Origin: Sipunculus nudus
Lineage: Eukaryota; Annelida; Sipuncula; Golfingiida; Sipunculidae
NCBI GenBank assembly: GCA_026874595.1
Contig: CM049312.1
Coordinates: forward strand, 27,521,956 to 27,585,955
Direction: 5' to 3'
DNA: 64,000 nucleotides
Below the pieces are notes generated by a model. It ran no database searches, had not been told where the DNA came from, and worked only from the letters and a program-made list of their open reading frames with translations. The position numbers were made by a program, and so were the translations under genes. Positions 34,909-46,745 of the stretch are shown in pieces. Each line of letters starts with the position of its first letter. Positions within the stretch are counted from its first letter, which is position 1.

Positions 34909-37613
34909 TGCTCTTGGCCTCTCTTGTGATATCCTGCATGTCTCGACATGTCAAGAAACCTTTTGTGAATAATCTGAATAAAGAATAAAAAATACTTTTA
35001 AAAAGTTAAAAAAAAAACTTCAAAACTTCAGTCTCTGATGTTGCGCAGGTTAATCAGATCCATATTGATGTTCAGCAAATCTTTGTCCTGTCTTAATTTT
35101 TGTGTGATAGCCTATCCTGTGACCCAAACATCAATTATATACATACAATAAATGTGTCTTTCCTTTATTCCTGTAATTCGTTTCTTTCAAGTGTTGCTTG
35201 CATGGTGTGTCAGGAAATTGAACTCAGAACTACTACCTTGAATCAGGCCTCTATGTTAAGTCTCTCCACTGGATACCCGTAGACAAGTCATTATCCATCT
35301 CAGGGAGATTCCACGCACACTAAGAATAAAGGTTACTTTATAGTTGTATAGGAAGTATTTATAGCAAGAAGGGTTCAGGCCCGGCTATCTTGGTACGTGA
35401 ATATCTGGTGAGCAGATTTTTGGGTAGCGGATATCTGGTTAGAGGATTGCCGAGCGAACACCGCGACAAGTATTATGTTCTACGCTGGGTAAGTTGATTT
35501 GTATATTAATACCCATTATGCCTGCAGAGCGCTCACGCGTGGTGGTGGGGGGTGGGGGGTGGGGTGAAGTTGGTCTTACTGAGTCTAAAATCGAATATGG
35601 AAAGTTTGGATAAATAAATTTAACATATTATTTCCATGAAATTTCCTTAATGTATATAAAATACAGTAAAGATGTCTCCTTTTCTGTGTTTATTGGTTTT
35701 TTTCAATAGGCAGATCCCTAATACAATTTAATAGTAATAAAAAAAATTATGAGACGTCTTTATGCAATAAATAATTTTATTTATTTCAATAAATGTCCTT
35801 AGCGGAACGTTCGACAGCGAGTTTACTCACAGCTTTTAGTGAGAGCTACAAGAACAGAAAAAAAGTCTCTTAAAATGTTTATAAGATAGAGATATTATTG
35901 TTCATTTCTATAATTCGCAAATGATGATAAATAATATAATTATGACTTCATGACAGATAAATGGCATTTAGAAATTTATGTGCATTAAATATACAGTCTA
36001 AACTAGGTGCTGATTTCAGCGATAGGCCTTTATCGATCGTTATGCCGGTCGTCCCTGAACACCTGTTGTAACCATTAGACCGTTCTTGCTTAATCTATTA
36101 TTAACTCATTTACTATTGATTCATGCATTTCTCCAGCTCCAAAAGGTATGGCATTACATACAAATATGACATTTACACAGATTATTGAGATATTGAGATA
36201 TTAAGAAATCCAGCTAAAAAAGATTTCCCTTCATCTTTCTGGTTGGATCTAGCCTTGTGACGTTAGCTTTATTAAATGTCATCCAACTCTCTAGGAACAA
36301 TTCAACAGCCCATGCACATTGTAAATAAAGAAAAACTGACAACCATTTAGTTGTTAATACATGGGGAAACTTTATTTCATAGTCTACAGTGGCAACAAAT
36401 GCGTCCACAAAAATGCAACACACTATCAGGGTCAAATGCCCTGAAACCTTTCCAATAAAAATATACGGACCACTGTCATCCCACTAAAACCCCAAAATAC
36501 CCCAACTTAAGAGTTGGGGATAGAGGAACCCATCATATAAACGTAATGTTGATGTGATGAGAGAGGAAAATGAAGGTAAGTGCTGTAGGCATTGCTTTTC
36601 CACCCATGATGCTTATCTGAACAGAGTGTATACAATGGAGTCCCCGGGAGACCCTCCCCCCTCTAAAACTGTGTCCAGAGTAATATGATGTATATAAGCC
36701 TATGAGGTGGGTCAATTTACTGTCAAATTTACTTTGCGTGTAAACTCCATTGGTTGTTTTTTTAATAAAAAATGATAGTAATGAATCAGAAGAAAGCTTT
36801 ATCAAGAAGAAAGCTTTGATTATAGCCCACATAGGGCACAAAAGATGTGCCTTTATGTATGGGAGGGGTAGTTTGAGCTGTCTTTGTCTGAACTGTATTT
36901 TACTCGGTTTAACAAAAATGCCCGCTGATGTAATAAGAAAATAACTAACATGTCCCCTTTTCACAGTAATTCAGAAGAGGACAGTAAACAGGCAGCTTAC
37001 CGGTAATATATTTCACGCAATAACCCACTAATACTGTCATCTTTGTTAAATATATCTCACCTATTGAAGATATTGTATTGGTGAGCGATGAAGACAGATA
37101 CATAATAAACATCAAAGGACTTCAGTTATGGTATTTCAAAGACACGGACGATTTTTAATTAGCAAACTTTGAAGGTCAGCCTAGTTACGTGCACAATTTC
37201 CATCTTGATGGAATGGTGCATTTGAACCAGCAAACTTTTATGCATACATATAATTTGAATTATAAACACATTAGACATTTAAAAGCTGCATAAATTATCA
37301 CTAGGTGCTCATTAATTCACTAATTTTATTCCATGCACGAAAAGTACCGACCAAGTGGAATATATTCAGTACAAGTCTCTCTAATTCGGATATAGGCTGC
37401 GATAATTATAATTATATAAATAGAGGCTCCAACAGTCGAGGATGCAAAATAAAATCGTACTTGTTTGTACCTGCAGGTACATGTTATACAAAACGGCATA
37501 TGTCAATTTGAATGCGATCAAAATAATCAAGACATTAGGATTAAATTTAAAATGTAGGCTCGAGCATTGTGCAGCGACAACAAAGCCTAATTTTACACTA
37601 TTGATGAGTACCA
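34909..37613. other. No gene seen (unit 2)
   Basis: Homologue of 9,267-12,235, shortened by several deletions, with G-runs near 35,545-35,565. Confidence 0.55.
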
Positions 37614-38317
37614 ACGAATACGCTCTTTAAACAGTGCTTTAACTATAGGCCTACTGCCTATATGGTAAGCGCTGTTTGTTATGACCTCGTATCCTGAATT
37701 GCTACACCAGAGGGGAGCACTGAATTTTTGTCCAATCAGATGAGCCCTTGTGCTGGAAGACACGGCCAAGCGAAAAATACACGGAGCCAATCATGTTCAT
37801 TTCGTTTTCAGTGACAGCTCATCGTCCCGGTAACCGTCTGAACAGGCCACAGGCTCGGAGAGGTATTGCCGCAGACGTGGTTGGCTTAGGGCCTTGGGCA
37901 CATAGGATGCCCGGCCGATGAGCTGTTATTCAAACGAAACGTAACAAGAAAGGCTGCGTGCACACCTCGCTGGCTGGTTTAAGTTCCGCAGACAGCAGAT
38001 ACATGCCTACGCTAACACAGTCATACTGTCAGAATCGACTCGGTCTATGATGCGAGAATGCAGAGGGAGCAATTAAAATTCCACTGTTAACTGTCTTCAT
38101 ACGGCGCTTGAAGAGCAGCTTTGGGCGGAGCCAGGATGCCTGTCGAGTGTTTGTTTATTGGCATCTTGTTGGCTGCTTGTCACATCATACGCACGTGTTT
38201 TTCAGCGGACAACGAACCGCCATCTGGTGTCTAAATATACCATAAGTGGTCAAAGCTGACAGCGTGAAAATCAGTTGCTTCTTTAGAAGCGTAAGATTTC
38301 CGCTGCCTCGGGAGCGT
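37614..38317. other. 0.7-kb insertion absent from unit 1, origin unknown
   Basis: In unit 1, GAGTACCAAAGAACAGTGC is continuous (12,231-12,249). Here GAGTACC and AACCAAAGAACAGTGC are separated by about 700 bp of GC-richer sequence. The insertion has two CCAATCA words (about 37,731 and 37,784), a GGGCGGAGCC word (about 38,124) and CCGCCATCTGG (about 38,217). It has no long open frame and only weakly related ends (TACGCTCTTTAA and the reverse complement TTACGCTCCCGA). It may be a non-autonomous DNA element or a piece of promoter-like DNA. Confidence 0.5.
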
Positions 38318-38427
38318 AACCAAAGAACAGTGCAAATATATATGAAAAATAAAAGACAAAAATACATAAAAATCAAAAGATTTTAAAAAAATGAGCGTTT
38401 TTGGTGTAAATTTGAAAGAAAAAATGG
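38318..38427. other. Short flank before array II, unit 2
   Basis: Homologous to 12,236-12,349; nothing coding. Confidence 0.5.
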
Positions 38428-39905
38428 CAGAACATCGGAATGAGGTCGTGTATCTGAATGCATGGGATTGAGAGCGTGTTCCTTGAGCATGGGAATGAGG
38501 GCGTGTATCTTTGACAAATGTAGTGAAGGCGTGTATCAATGAGCCTGGGAATTAGGGCGTGTATATATGAGCATGTTAAATGGGTTTGTATCGAACACTG
38601 AACGCGGGAATTAGGGTTTGTATCTGCGAGAAAAGGAATGAGGGCCTGTAACTATGAGCTTGAGAATGAGGGCGTGTACCCATGAACATGGGATGAGGGC
38701 GTGTATCGACCCCAAAGCATAGCAATGAGGGCGTGTAAAGATTACTGAGCACGATAATAAGGCATGTATTAATCACATGGAAAGAGGGCGTGTATCTATA
38801 TGAATGGGTATGAGGACGTGTATCTTTGAGCATGGGAATGAGGCCGTGTGCATGTAAGCTTAGGAATTAAGGTGTATACTATGAGCATGAGAATAAAGGC
38901 GTGTATCTATAAACATGGTAACAAGGGCGTGTTTCTATCACCATGGAAATGAGGGCGTTTATCTATGAGATGGGAATGAGGGCGTGTAACTATAATGATA
39001 ATAATGAGCGCGTGTACCTATTAGCATGGTAATGAGAGCGTTTGACTTTGACGGAGCATGTAAAGGAGAGCGCCTATCTATGAGTATGGGATCAGGGCGT
39101 GTATCGGTGAGCATGAAATCAGGGCGTGTATCTATGAGCATGGAATTAAAGCATGTATCTATTAGCATGGTAATGATTACGTGATCTTTGACGGAGTATG
39201 GGAATAAGAACGTATATCTGTGACAGAGATTTGAACGACAAGTTGTATCTATGAGTATAAAAGTGAGGGCGTGTATCTATGAGCATGAGATGAGGGCGTG
39301 AATTGATCAATGTGCATGGAAAGGAGAGCGTGTTTCTATCACCATGGAAATGAGAGCGTTTATCTAGTAGATGGGAATGAGGACGTATCTAATAGCATGG
39401 TAATGGGGGCATGTATGTTTGACGGAGCATGTAAAGCATAACATGTATCTATGAGCATGGGATGAGGGCGCTTATAGATGACTGCGCATGGGAATGAGGG
39501 AGAGTATCTATGAACATAAGATGAGGGCGTGTAACTATGAGCATGGTAATAAGGGCATGCATTTATTACTATTGACACGAATATGTGTACCTTATAGCTT
39601 GGGATGAGGATATATATCGGTGACCGAGAAGGGAACGTGTGTCTATCAGAATGAAAATATAAGGATGAATATATATATAAGAGCATTGAAATGAGGGCGT
39701 GTATCTATGAGCATTAAATGAGGGTAAGTATCGATGTCTGAGCATTGGAATGATGGCTTGTATACATAAGGATCGAAATGAGGTTGTGTATCTATGAGCA
39801 TGGGTTGAGGACGTATAACTATGAGCATGTGATGAGGGAATATCTATGAGCATGAAATAAGTACGTGTGTCTTTCAGCATGGAAATGAGGGTGTTTATTT
39901 TACGG
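38428..39905 (+). repeat. 28-bp minisatellite type II, unit 2 (about 1.5 kb)
   Basis: Same unit as 12,350-16,419 but about a third of the length, and without the LTR element. The first and last few copies match those in unit 1, so the difference comes from internal deletion or expansion. Confidence 0.95.
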
Positions 39906-40855
39906 AGCATAATGATAATGGAATAAATGGAATGATTAATTAAAATTGTTTTCGAAATCCGAAAGTTTATTTGACATTTCCTGATTATCAGAAACTAACG
40001 GTATTTTTTCTCATAGAATATCTGTAAATTTTCAAATTAGTTAACCTAGTTTTGGTTACTTATAATCAGTGATTTAGTTATTCCACTCTGTCCGAGTGCG
40101 AGTGACGTCCGAGTCCAAGTACTTTAGGTACGAGTTCAATTCCACCTCCTTCGAATCCGAATCCAATACAAATATCATTAAAATGGGAATTTCGGAGTAT
40201 CATGTACCTTTTAAAGTTAGCTCACACAAGCTTTTATTTAAAAGTTAATTTCATTTAAAACTCTCGATGCTGAGCAGAGCTTGGTATATTTGGTGTTGTT
40301 ATACTGTAATGTTCTGTTGTTTGTTCGGACAGGTACATTAGTCTAATGTGATAGAGTACAAAAATATTGAATCCGACAATAGCTCAGTTTTAAGTTAAAG
40401 TACTATTAACCGAGGCTATTTACTCCATTATTTCACACACTGTTTTTAGTTACTGTATGGAAATTCTTTCATTAAAAATGCTCATTTGAAGTAAATTTTG
40501 GAAATATAATCCCCATACATTTGGATCGGCAAATGATCGGGTAAGGTGGGTCCTGAACCAATAACCGACATCGCTTAAATTGCGTATGACTTATCTCGCC
40601 ATTTCGAAGTCTGAATCCGAGATATTTTGGATTGATAAATGTGTCTGACCCATCATAAGAAATAATTCCTTACACAGTGCAATTACTTTCAAATAATTGT
40701 GTGTTAAAAACACTAGACAGTGAATTCACGTGTCATTTTTTTTGGCAAAACTTTCATTTATGCCAAAGGTCATGTGACTGTTTAAGACATTAATAGAATG
40801 AGAACAACTTTCGGATTTTATTAACGTTAAAATTTCAGTAGAGTTCAGTGTCAGT
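39906..40855. other. No gene seen
   Basis: Homologous to 16,420-17,250 and 44,996-45,936. Near 40,085-40,150 there are GTCCGAGTCC-type words related to the GACTCG-rich patches elsewhere. Confidence 0.5.
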
Positions 40856-40945
40856 ATGCACAGATTACGAGAAGATCAATTCATAGCTATTCTCTTTGGA
40901 GCACCTGTATCTTGTTTAATATATCAAAAACAAGGTAGGTTTTAG
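40856..40945 (+). CDS. Possible 29-codon small open frame, copy 1
   Basis: ATG to TAG, with a hydrophilic start (MHRLREDQF), a hydrophobic centre (IAILFGAPVSCLIY) and a short tail. The paralogous stretch at 45,937-46,026 is open over exactly the same 29 codons although 11 codons differ; unit 1 has lost the segment. The frame passes through CAAGGTAGGT, a reasonable splice-donor word, so it could be a first exon with a signal-peptide-like core. Most changes between the two copies are amino-acid replacing, so there is no sign of strong constraint. It may be chance. Confidence 0.2.
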   Translation: MHRLREDQFIAILFGAPVSCLIYQKQGRF

Positions 40946-41199
40946 TACACAGGATTTTTTTTCAAATGTGTAAAAATATTGTAGAAGCGCTATCATAATG
41001 GGTGTCGAAAGTATATGCTATCATTATCTAAAAGATACACAGCTCAGGTATAACTTTAGTATAACTTTATAGCAGTAGTTAACATCCTACTTAAAATACG
41101 AACTGTATAATTTAAATAACTATTTGTGACTATTTGTGTTATTTGCGTTATTTTATTGTTCGTATTGATTGTGGTTGTACTCTTCGTTACACGGAGGAA
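40946..41199. other. No gene seen
   Basis: Paralogous to 46,027-46,355; AT-rich. Confidence 0.5.
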
Positions 41200-41440
41200 A
41201 TAAAGAAAATCAATCAATCATTGGTTGTTATACATGGCAACACGCGCCTACATTAGACCAGGCCCCTTTTTCTTGAAACGTCTTTGGCTGTTCGCTTCAT
41301 CTCATGTTCTGCGGCCACTTACGATGTGCTGCTGCTGGAGCAAGTTATGCTGCATCTTCTTCTCGTCGACCACGCCCTTAAGTTGACTCCTTCACTCACG
41401 TCGTGGATTCTTGAAGCTTAGCAAGGTGTTTCTTTTGTTC
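41200..41440 (+). repeat. Conserved block X, copy 2 of 3
   Basis: See 17,440-17,680. This copy ends AAGGTGTTTCTTTTGTTCTC, followed by a TAAGTATTCTC segment that unit 1 lacks. Confidence 0.5.
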
Positions 41441-43535
41441 TCTGGTAAGTATTCTCTTCATGTTTTCATCAGATTATCTCTATTTCTTTATATTTCAACC
41501 TTCACTATTCGTCATTGTATTTTACTATTTTACTTTTTTTATGACTCTTTTCTGTAAATATTTTTTTTCCATACAATTTTCTAACTCCGGGTGTCGTGGA
41601 CTATTTCATTTGAATTAAAAACGGTTACCTTTTCCCCATAAACAAAAGTGCGTGAATACCTATCTTATTTTGTCATAGTGGAAATGAAATAATTATGTGT
41701 AATTTGTTCAATGTAAAATTTTGAACAAATATTCCATCATTACCTCAGGATATTAAACCAATTAATGATCTTGATAATTAACCTTTAGTATGTTTGATAA
41801 TGCAGCTTTAAACACTTTGCATCAAACATAGAAGTCAACTTGTCACTTGCCTGTGTATAAGATGATTCACTCTGTGAGCTCCTGTCAGATAAACTTTCCA
41901 TTTATTTGCTAGTTTTAGCTTTCTGTGAGTATTTCTCCAAGCTCGTTTTGACACGTCTAGGAGTATCGGTTTTGCTCGTTGATCTAGTTTTTAAACGTGT
42001 GGCCTCTCATCCATACTTTGAAGGATGTTCACCATTTTATTTGTGCGAGCTCACCTATGTGCAAGGCATTTGTCAGCCATGCTCAACCGGAAGTCAACGT
42101 CTTTCAATTTTGTAAATATAAATTTGTTCAAATTTGAATTGGAATTGTTTATTTAAATAATTATTAACATGCACATTATATACTCTGTCTGATGACATGC
42201 GACCGGTGTTTGCCTGAACAACCACTATTTCAAAAGCGTCTATCCATACATTTATGGTAAGTCTAAATAATATTAAATGCAAAACCTATTTTTGTGTTTT
42301 CCATGTATGAATTGTATATGTGGTAAAATATGAAATATTATTGCGCTTAATTTATCATGTAAAGAACTCAGCGTTTATATTTAAATTTTAGCATGAAATG
42401 ATATTGTTTTAACAGTAAATGAGTCCAGGGTTCAGAGGGGCCCTTTAACCTTTCATTAATGGGACCCCGATGTGAAAGTGAAATGTTTCCTTTGATGTTA
42501 ATCAATTAAATGCTGAATTCTCTGATTGTCTACAAACTTTAATTGCTTCAAGTTATTAAACTTTTTCATACTTAATAAGGATTGAAGGGATAAGTTATTA
42601 TGGTATAATACAATTTGGTTTACATTACTTTTACCGAAAAATCTGCACATAGCAATCATTTAATATTTTCTTTGTTTGGTAAATGAACCAGAAAAACCCC
42701 CATTATTTCAAAATAGAGACGAAAATAATGTATAATTTAAAACATAATATGGTAATTATAAATTAGGTTTAGCTTTTCAGAAAACATTTAAAAAAAGTGA
42801 AGAAAATACGTGTATTTCTACGTCTTTCTGAAGGATGCGTACAGTCGGTGGTGTATATCATACGATGGTGTCTGTCTTATCAGCGTTCATTTTATTTGCA
42901 TGATATACACACGAATAGAAAATATAATATAAAACGTCGCATGGTTATTGATAACTGTTTTATTAAGTTGGGTCTCAATTAAAGGAAACATTATACACAC
43001 GTAAACAAAATATAAAATAATACATAATATGGCTATATGACCTGTAATTAGGCATCTTAATGAAGGATGCTTGGGCCCGCCAGGCATACGATGGCATATA
43101 TGATACGATAGCGTGTGAAATACGATGTATTACCAGCGTCAAAATGAACAATGTCCAGTTGATAAAATGGTGTCTATCTGAACAGCGTACATCCAACCTA
43201 TTGGAGGATGAGACCCAATAATTACTGACATCTGATATTGGGTCGTCGTTCCTAAATAGGTCAGATCCAATTACCGATCTTAAAGTAGGCCAGACCAATT
43301 TACCAGTTCCAATGTCAGGAATTTAGTTTACGAAATACATGTTTCGATACGGATAAGACCCAAAAACAAATATCGGCTTTCGTCTCAGACCATCACGATC
43401 CGTCAGGCCTATTTACCAATCCACAATGAATGGGACTTTTTTACTTTGTTAATGCCCATCTGCCCTGTCCATATACTATAGTCTAGGAGCCCAGTGAGGA
43501 AAAGTGGCTTATTTAAGGTTTTTGATCATCCCATC
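41441..43535. other. Mostly unique DNA, no gene seen
   Basis: Homology to unit 1 ends near 41,655. The unique part holds short open frames only. Two weak direct repeats (ATGGTGTCTGTCTTATCAGC near 42,863 and ATGGTGTCTATCTGAACAGC near 43,167) bracket about 300 bp; their nature is unclear. Confidence 0.45.
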
Positions 43536-44160
43536 CCATATTATTTCCAATGAAACAATACTTCTTTCCAATTTCCTTGAGCAAAACATATCCAAGCTAT
43601 TCATGTAAGATTATTTACTCTATTACTTCATCATTAATGCAAATTTTGATCCTCTGTTCATTTTAAGAGTTAATTTGAAAGCAATCAGGTGGTTAAATAT
43701 ATTAAAGATACCGGTTTTAGATCTTCCTTAGATTCACCTTAGAATCAGAAATACTTTGTGAATAATCTGAATAAACAGAAAAATACTTTTTAAAAAACAT
43801 TTATGACCAAAAAAAATCTTTAAACTTCAGCCTCTGATGTTGCGCAGGTTAATCAGATCCATATTGATGTTCAGTAAATCTTTGTCCGGTCTTAATTAGT
43901 ATGTGACAGCCTACCTTGTAACAATAACATCAATTATATACATATAATAAATATGTCTATCCTTTATTTCTGTAATCCGTTTCCTTCAAGTGTTACTTGC
44001 TTAGTGAGCCAGGTAATTAAGCTAAGTACGATTTCCTTTGATTAGCCATCTATGTTTGGTTTCTCTTTCTTTCCTTTAGCTAGATACTGGGTTTCATATT
44101 GCCACCCGGAGACAACTCATTATCCATTTCTAAAATGAAAGGTTATTTCTTATTTGTACA

Positions 44161-44210
<50 letters not shown>

Positions 44211-44285
44211 CGACAGGTATTATGTTTAACGCTTGGTTAATTTAGTTGTCTTAGGTTTTCCGCTTGCGATCTCTTTTTCCCTTTA
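43536..44285. repeat. Chimeric junction of two unit 1-like segments
   Basis: 43,536-43,715 matches 17,850-18,035 of unit 1. From about 43,745 the sequence instead matches 9,320-9,690 (TCTGATGTTGCGCAGGTTAA is shared). So an extra, shortened copy of the 9.3-17.7 kb block was joined here. A (TA)n tract occupies 44,163-44,210. Confidence 0.65.
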
Positions 44286-44289
44286 GCTA

Positions 44290-44589
44290 GATACTTGTAT
44301 CTATGAGCATGGGAATTAGTGAGTGTATCGATGACCATGTGATGAGAGCGTGAGTCTATGAGCATCGTGTGAGGGCGTGTATCGATGTCCGAGTAGGGAA
44401 CGTGTGCGTGTGTCTATCAGAATGGTAATAAGGATGTATAGCAATGAGCATTGGAATGAGAGCGTGTATCTATTAGCATCGAAATGAGGGCTTGCATCTA
44501 TCAGCACGCCATAAGGACGTGTAACTATGAGCAGGGAAAGGAGGGCGTATATCTATTAGTATAGTATGGTAATAAGGCATGGTAATAAG

Positions 44590-44653
<64 letters not shown>

Positions 44654-44995
44654 TATATATGAGCATTGGAATAAGGGTGTGTATCGATATCTGAGCGTCG
44701 GACTGAGGGCGTGTATACATGAGGATTGAAATGAGGGTGTGTATCTATGAGCATGGGTTGCGTTAGGTGTATCAATGAGCATAGGTCGAGGGTGTGAATC
44801 TATGAGCACGGGAAGAGGAACTGTATTTATAAGCATGGTAATGAGGGCGTGTATCAATGAGCTAGGGTGAAGGGCGTGTATCTATGAGCATGGGAAGAGG
44901 GCGTGTATCTATGAGCCTGGGAATGAGGGCGTGTATCTATGAGTATTGGAATGAGGGCGTTTATATATGAGTATTCTTATGAGGGCGGTTATTTT
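44290..44995 (+). repeat. 28-bp minisatellite type II, third copy (about 0.7 kb)
   Basis: Same unit as 12,350-16,419, interrupted by a (TA)n expansion at about 44,592-44,660. The last repeat leads into the same GTTATTTTACGGAG flank as the other two. Confidence 0.92.
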
Positions 44996-45936
44996 ACGGA
45001 GAATGAGAATAAATAATTGAAATTTTATCCAATATCCGAAAATGTATTTGACATCTCCTGATTTACAGAAACAAACAGTAATTTTCTCATAGAATATATG
45101 CAAATGTTACAATTACTGAACCTAGCTTTGGTTATTTATAACCAGTGATTTATTTAATCGACTCTGTCCGAGACCGAATGACGTCCGAGTCTGAACACGG
45201 AGGTGCGACTTCAAGTCTACCTCCCCCAAATCCGAGTCCAATATAAATGCCTTATGAAGTAATTTAAAATGGGAATTTCGGATTATTATGTCCCTTTTAA
45301 AGTTAGTTCACACAAGATTTTACTTTAAAAGTTAAATTCATTTTTAACTCTTGATACTGAGGAAAGCTTTGTATATATGGTGTTATAATGCTGTAATGTT
45401 CTGTTGTTAGTTTGGACAGGTACATAAGTCTTATGTGAAAGAGTACAAAATTCTTCAATCCGGCAATAGCTCAGTTTTAAGTCAAAGTACTATATCCCCA
45501 AGCTATTTTATCCATAAATGCAAAATGTTTTAGTTACTATAAGGAAAATCCTTAATTGAAGTATTTTTTTTTTTTGGAAATATAATCCAAAAACATTTGG
45601 ATCGGCAAATGATCGGGTAAGATAGGTCCAGAACCAATAACCGACATCGCTTAAATTGCCTATGACCTCTTAGTATTTCGTAGCCAGAATCCCATACATT
45701 TTGAATTGATAAATGTGTCTGACCCATCTTTAGAAGAAATGTCTGATACAGTTCAATTACTTACAAATTATGGGGTGTTAGAAACAATTAACAGTGAGTT
45801 CATGTGTCATTTTTGAGGCGAAATATTCACTAATGCTATACGTCATTTGACTGTTTCGTGTGATAAGACATAAATAAAACGATAACAACTTTGGGATTTC
45901 ATTAACGGTCGATTTTCAGCAGAGTTCAGTGTCAGT
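44996..45936. other. No gene seen, third copy of array flank
   Basis: Paralogous to 16,420-17,250 and 39,906-40,855 but more diverged than either. Confidence 0.5.
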
Positions 45937-46026
45937 ATGCACAGATTACAAGAAGATCAATTCATAGCAATTCTCTTCGGAGTCCTTATATCTTGTTTAA
46001 CATATCGTGAACAAGCTACGTTTTAG
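45937..46026 (+). CDS. Possible 29-codon small open frame, copy 2
   Basis: Begins MHRLQEDQFIAILFG and stops at the same codon as the paralogue at 40,856. The donor-like GTAGGT of the other copy reads GCTACG here, so a spliced model is not supported in this copy. Confidence 0.2.
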   Translation: MHRLQEDQFIAILFGVLISCLTYREQATF

Positions 46027-46359
46027 TACTGATCAGGTTTTTTTTCTTTACCTACCTACCTACCTACCTATCCTCTTCATGTCCATGCTGGCATATGAGG
46101 CCACATTTTCTTTTAAATGTGTAAAAAATATAATAGAAGCGCTATCATGAGGCCGTCGAAGGTATATGCTAACATTATATAAAAGATACAGAAATCATGT
46201 ATAACTCTGAAGCAGTAGTCAACATCCTACTTAAAATGTGAACTATTTAATTCAAATTACTATTTGTGACTATTTGTGACTATTTGTATTACTTTATAGT
46301 GTTATTGTTATAGTGTTCATATTGATTGTGATTGTACTCTTCGTTAGACGGAGGAAATA
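46027..46359. repeat. (CCTA)n microsatellite and AT-rich flank
   Basis: Five to six CCTA repeats at 46,050-46,070 sit in an insertion of about 55 bp absent from the paralogue at 40,950. Nothing else is seen. Confidence 0.6.
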
Positions 46360-46590
46360 AGGAAAATCAAGCAATCATTCGTTGTTATACATAGCCACGC
46401 GCGCCTACGTAAGACCGGGCTCCTTTTTCTGGAAACGTCTTTGGCTGTTAGCTTCATCTCCTGTCCTGCGACCACTTGCGATGTACTGCTACTGCTAGGT
46501 CTGCTGCATCTTCTTCTCTGTGACCACGCCCTTAATTTGACTCCGTTACTCACGTCGTGGGTTCTTGAAGCTGAGCAAGGTATGTCTATT
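46360..46590 (+). repeat. Conserved block X, copy 3 of 3
   Basis: Most diverged copy. It ends in CTGAGCAAGGTATGTC, a good splice-donor context. Confidence 0.45.
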
Positions 46591-46745
46591 GTTCTCTGCT
46601 AAGTATTCTCTTTATGTGTTCATTAGATTGTCACTATTTCTTTATATTTCAACCTTCTATTCGTCATTGTATTTTACCGTTTACTTTTTTATGACTCTTT
46701 TCTGTAAATATTTTTTTTCCATTCCATTTTCTCACTTTGGTAAAG

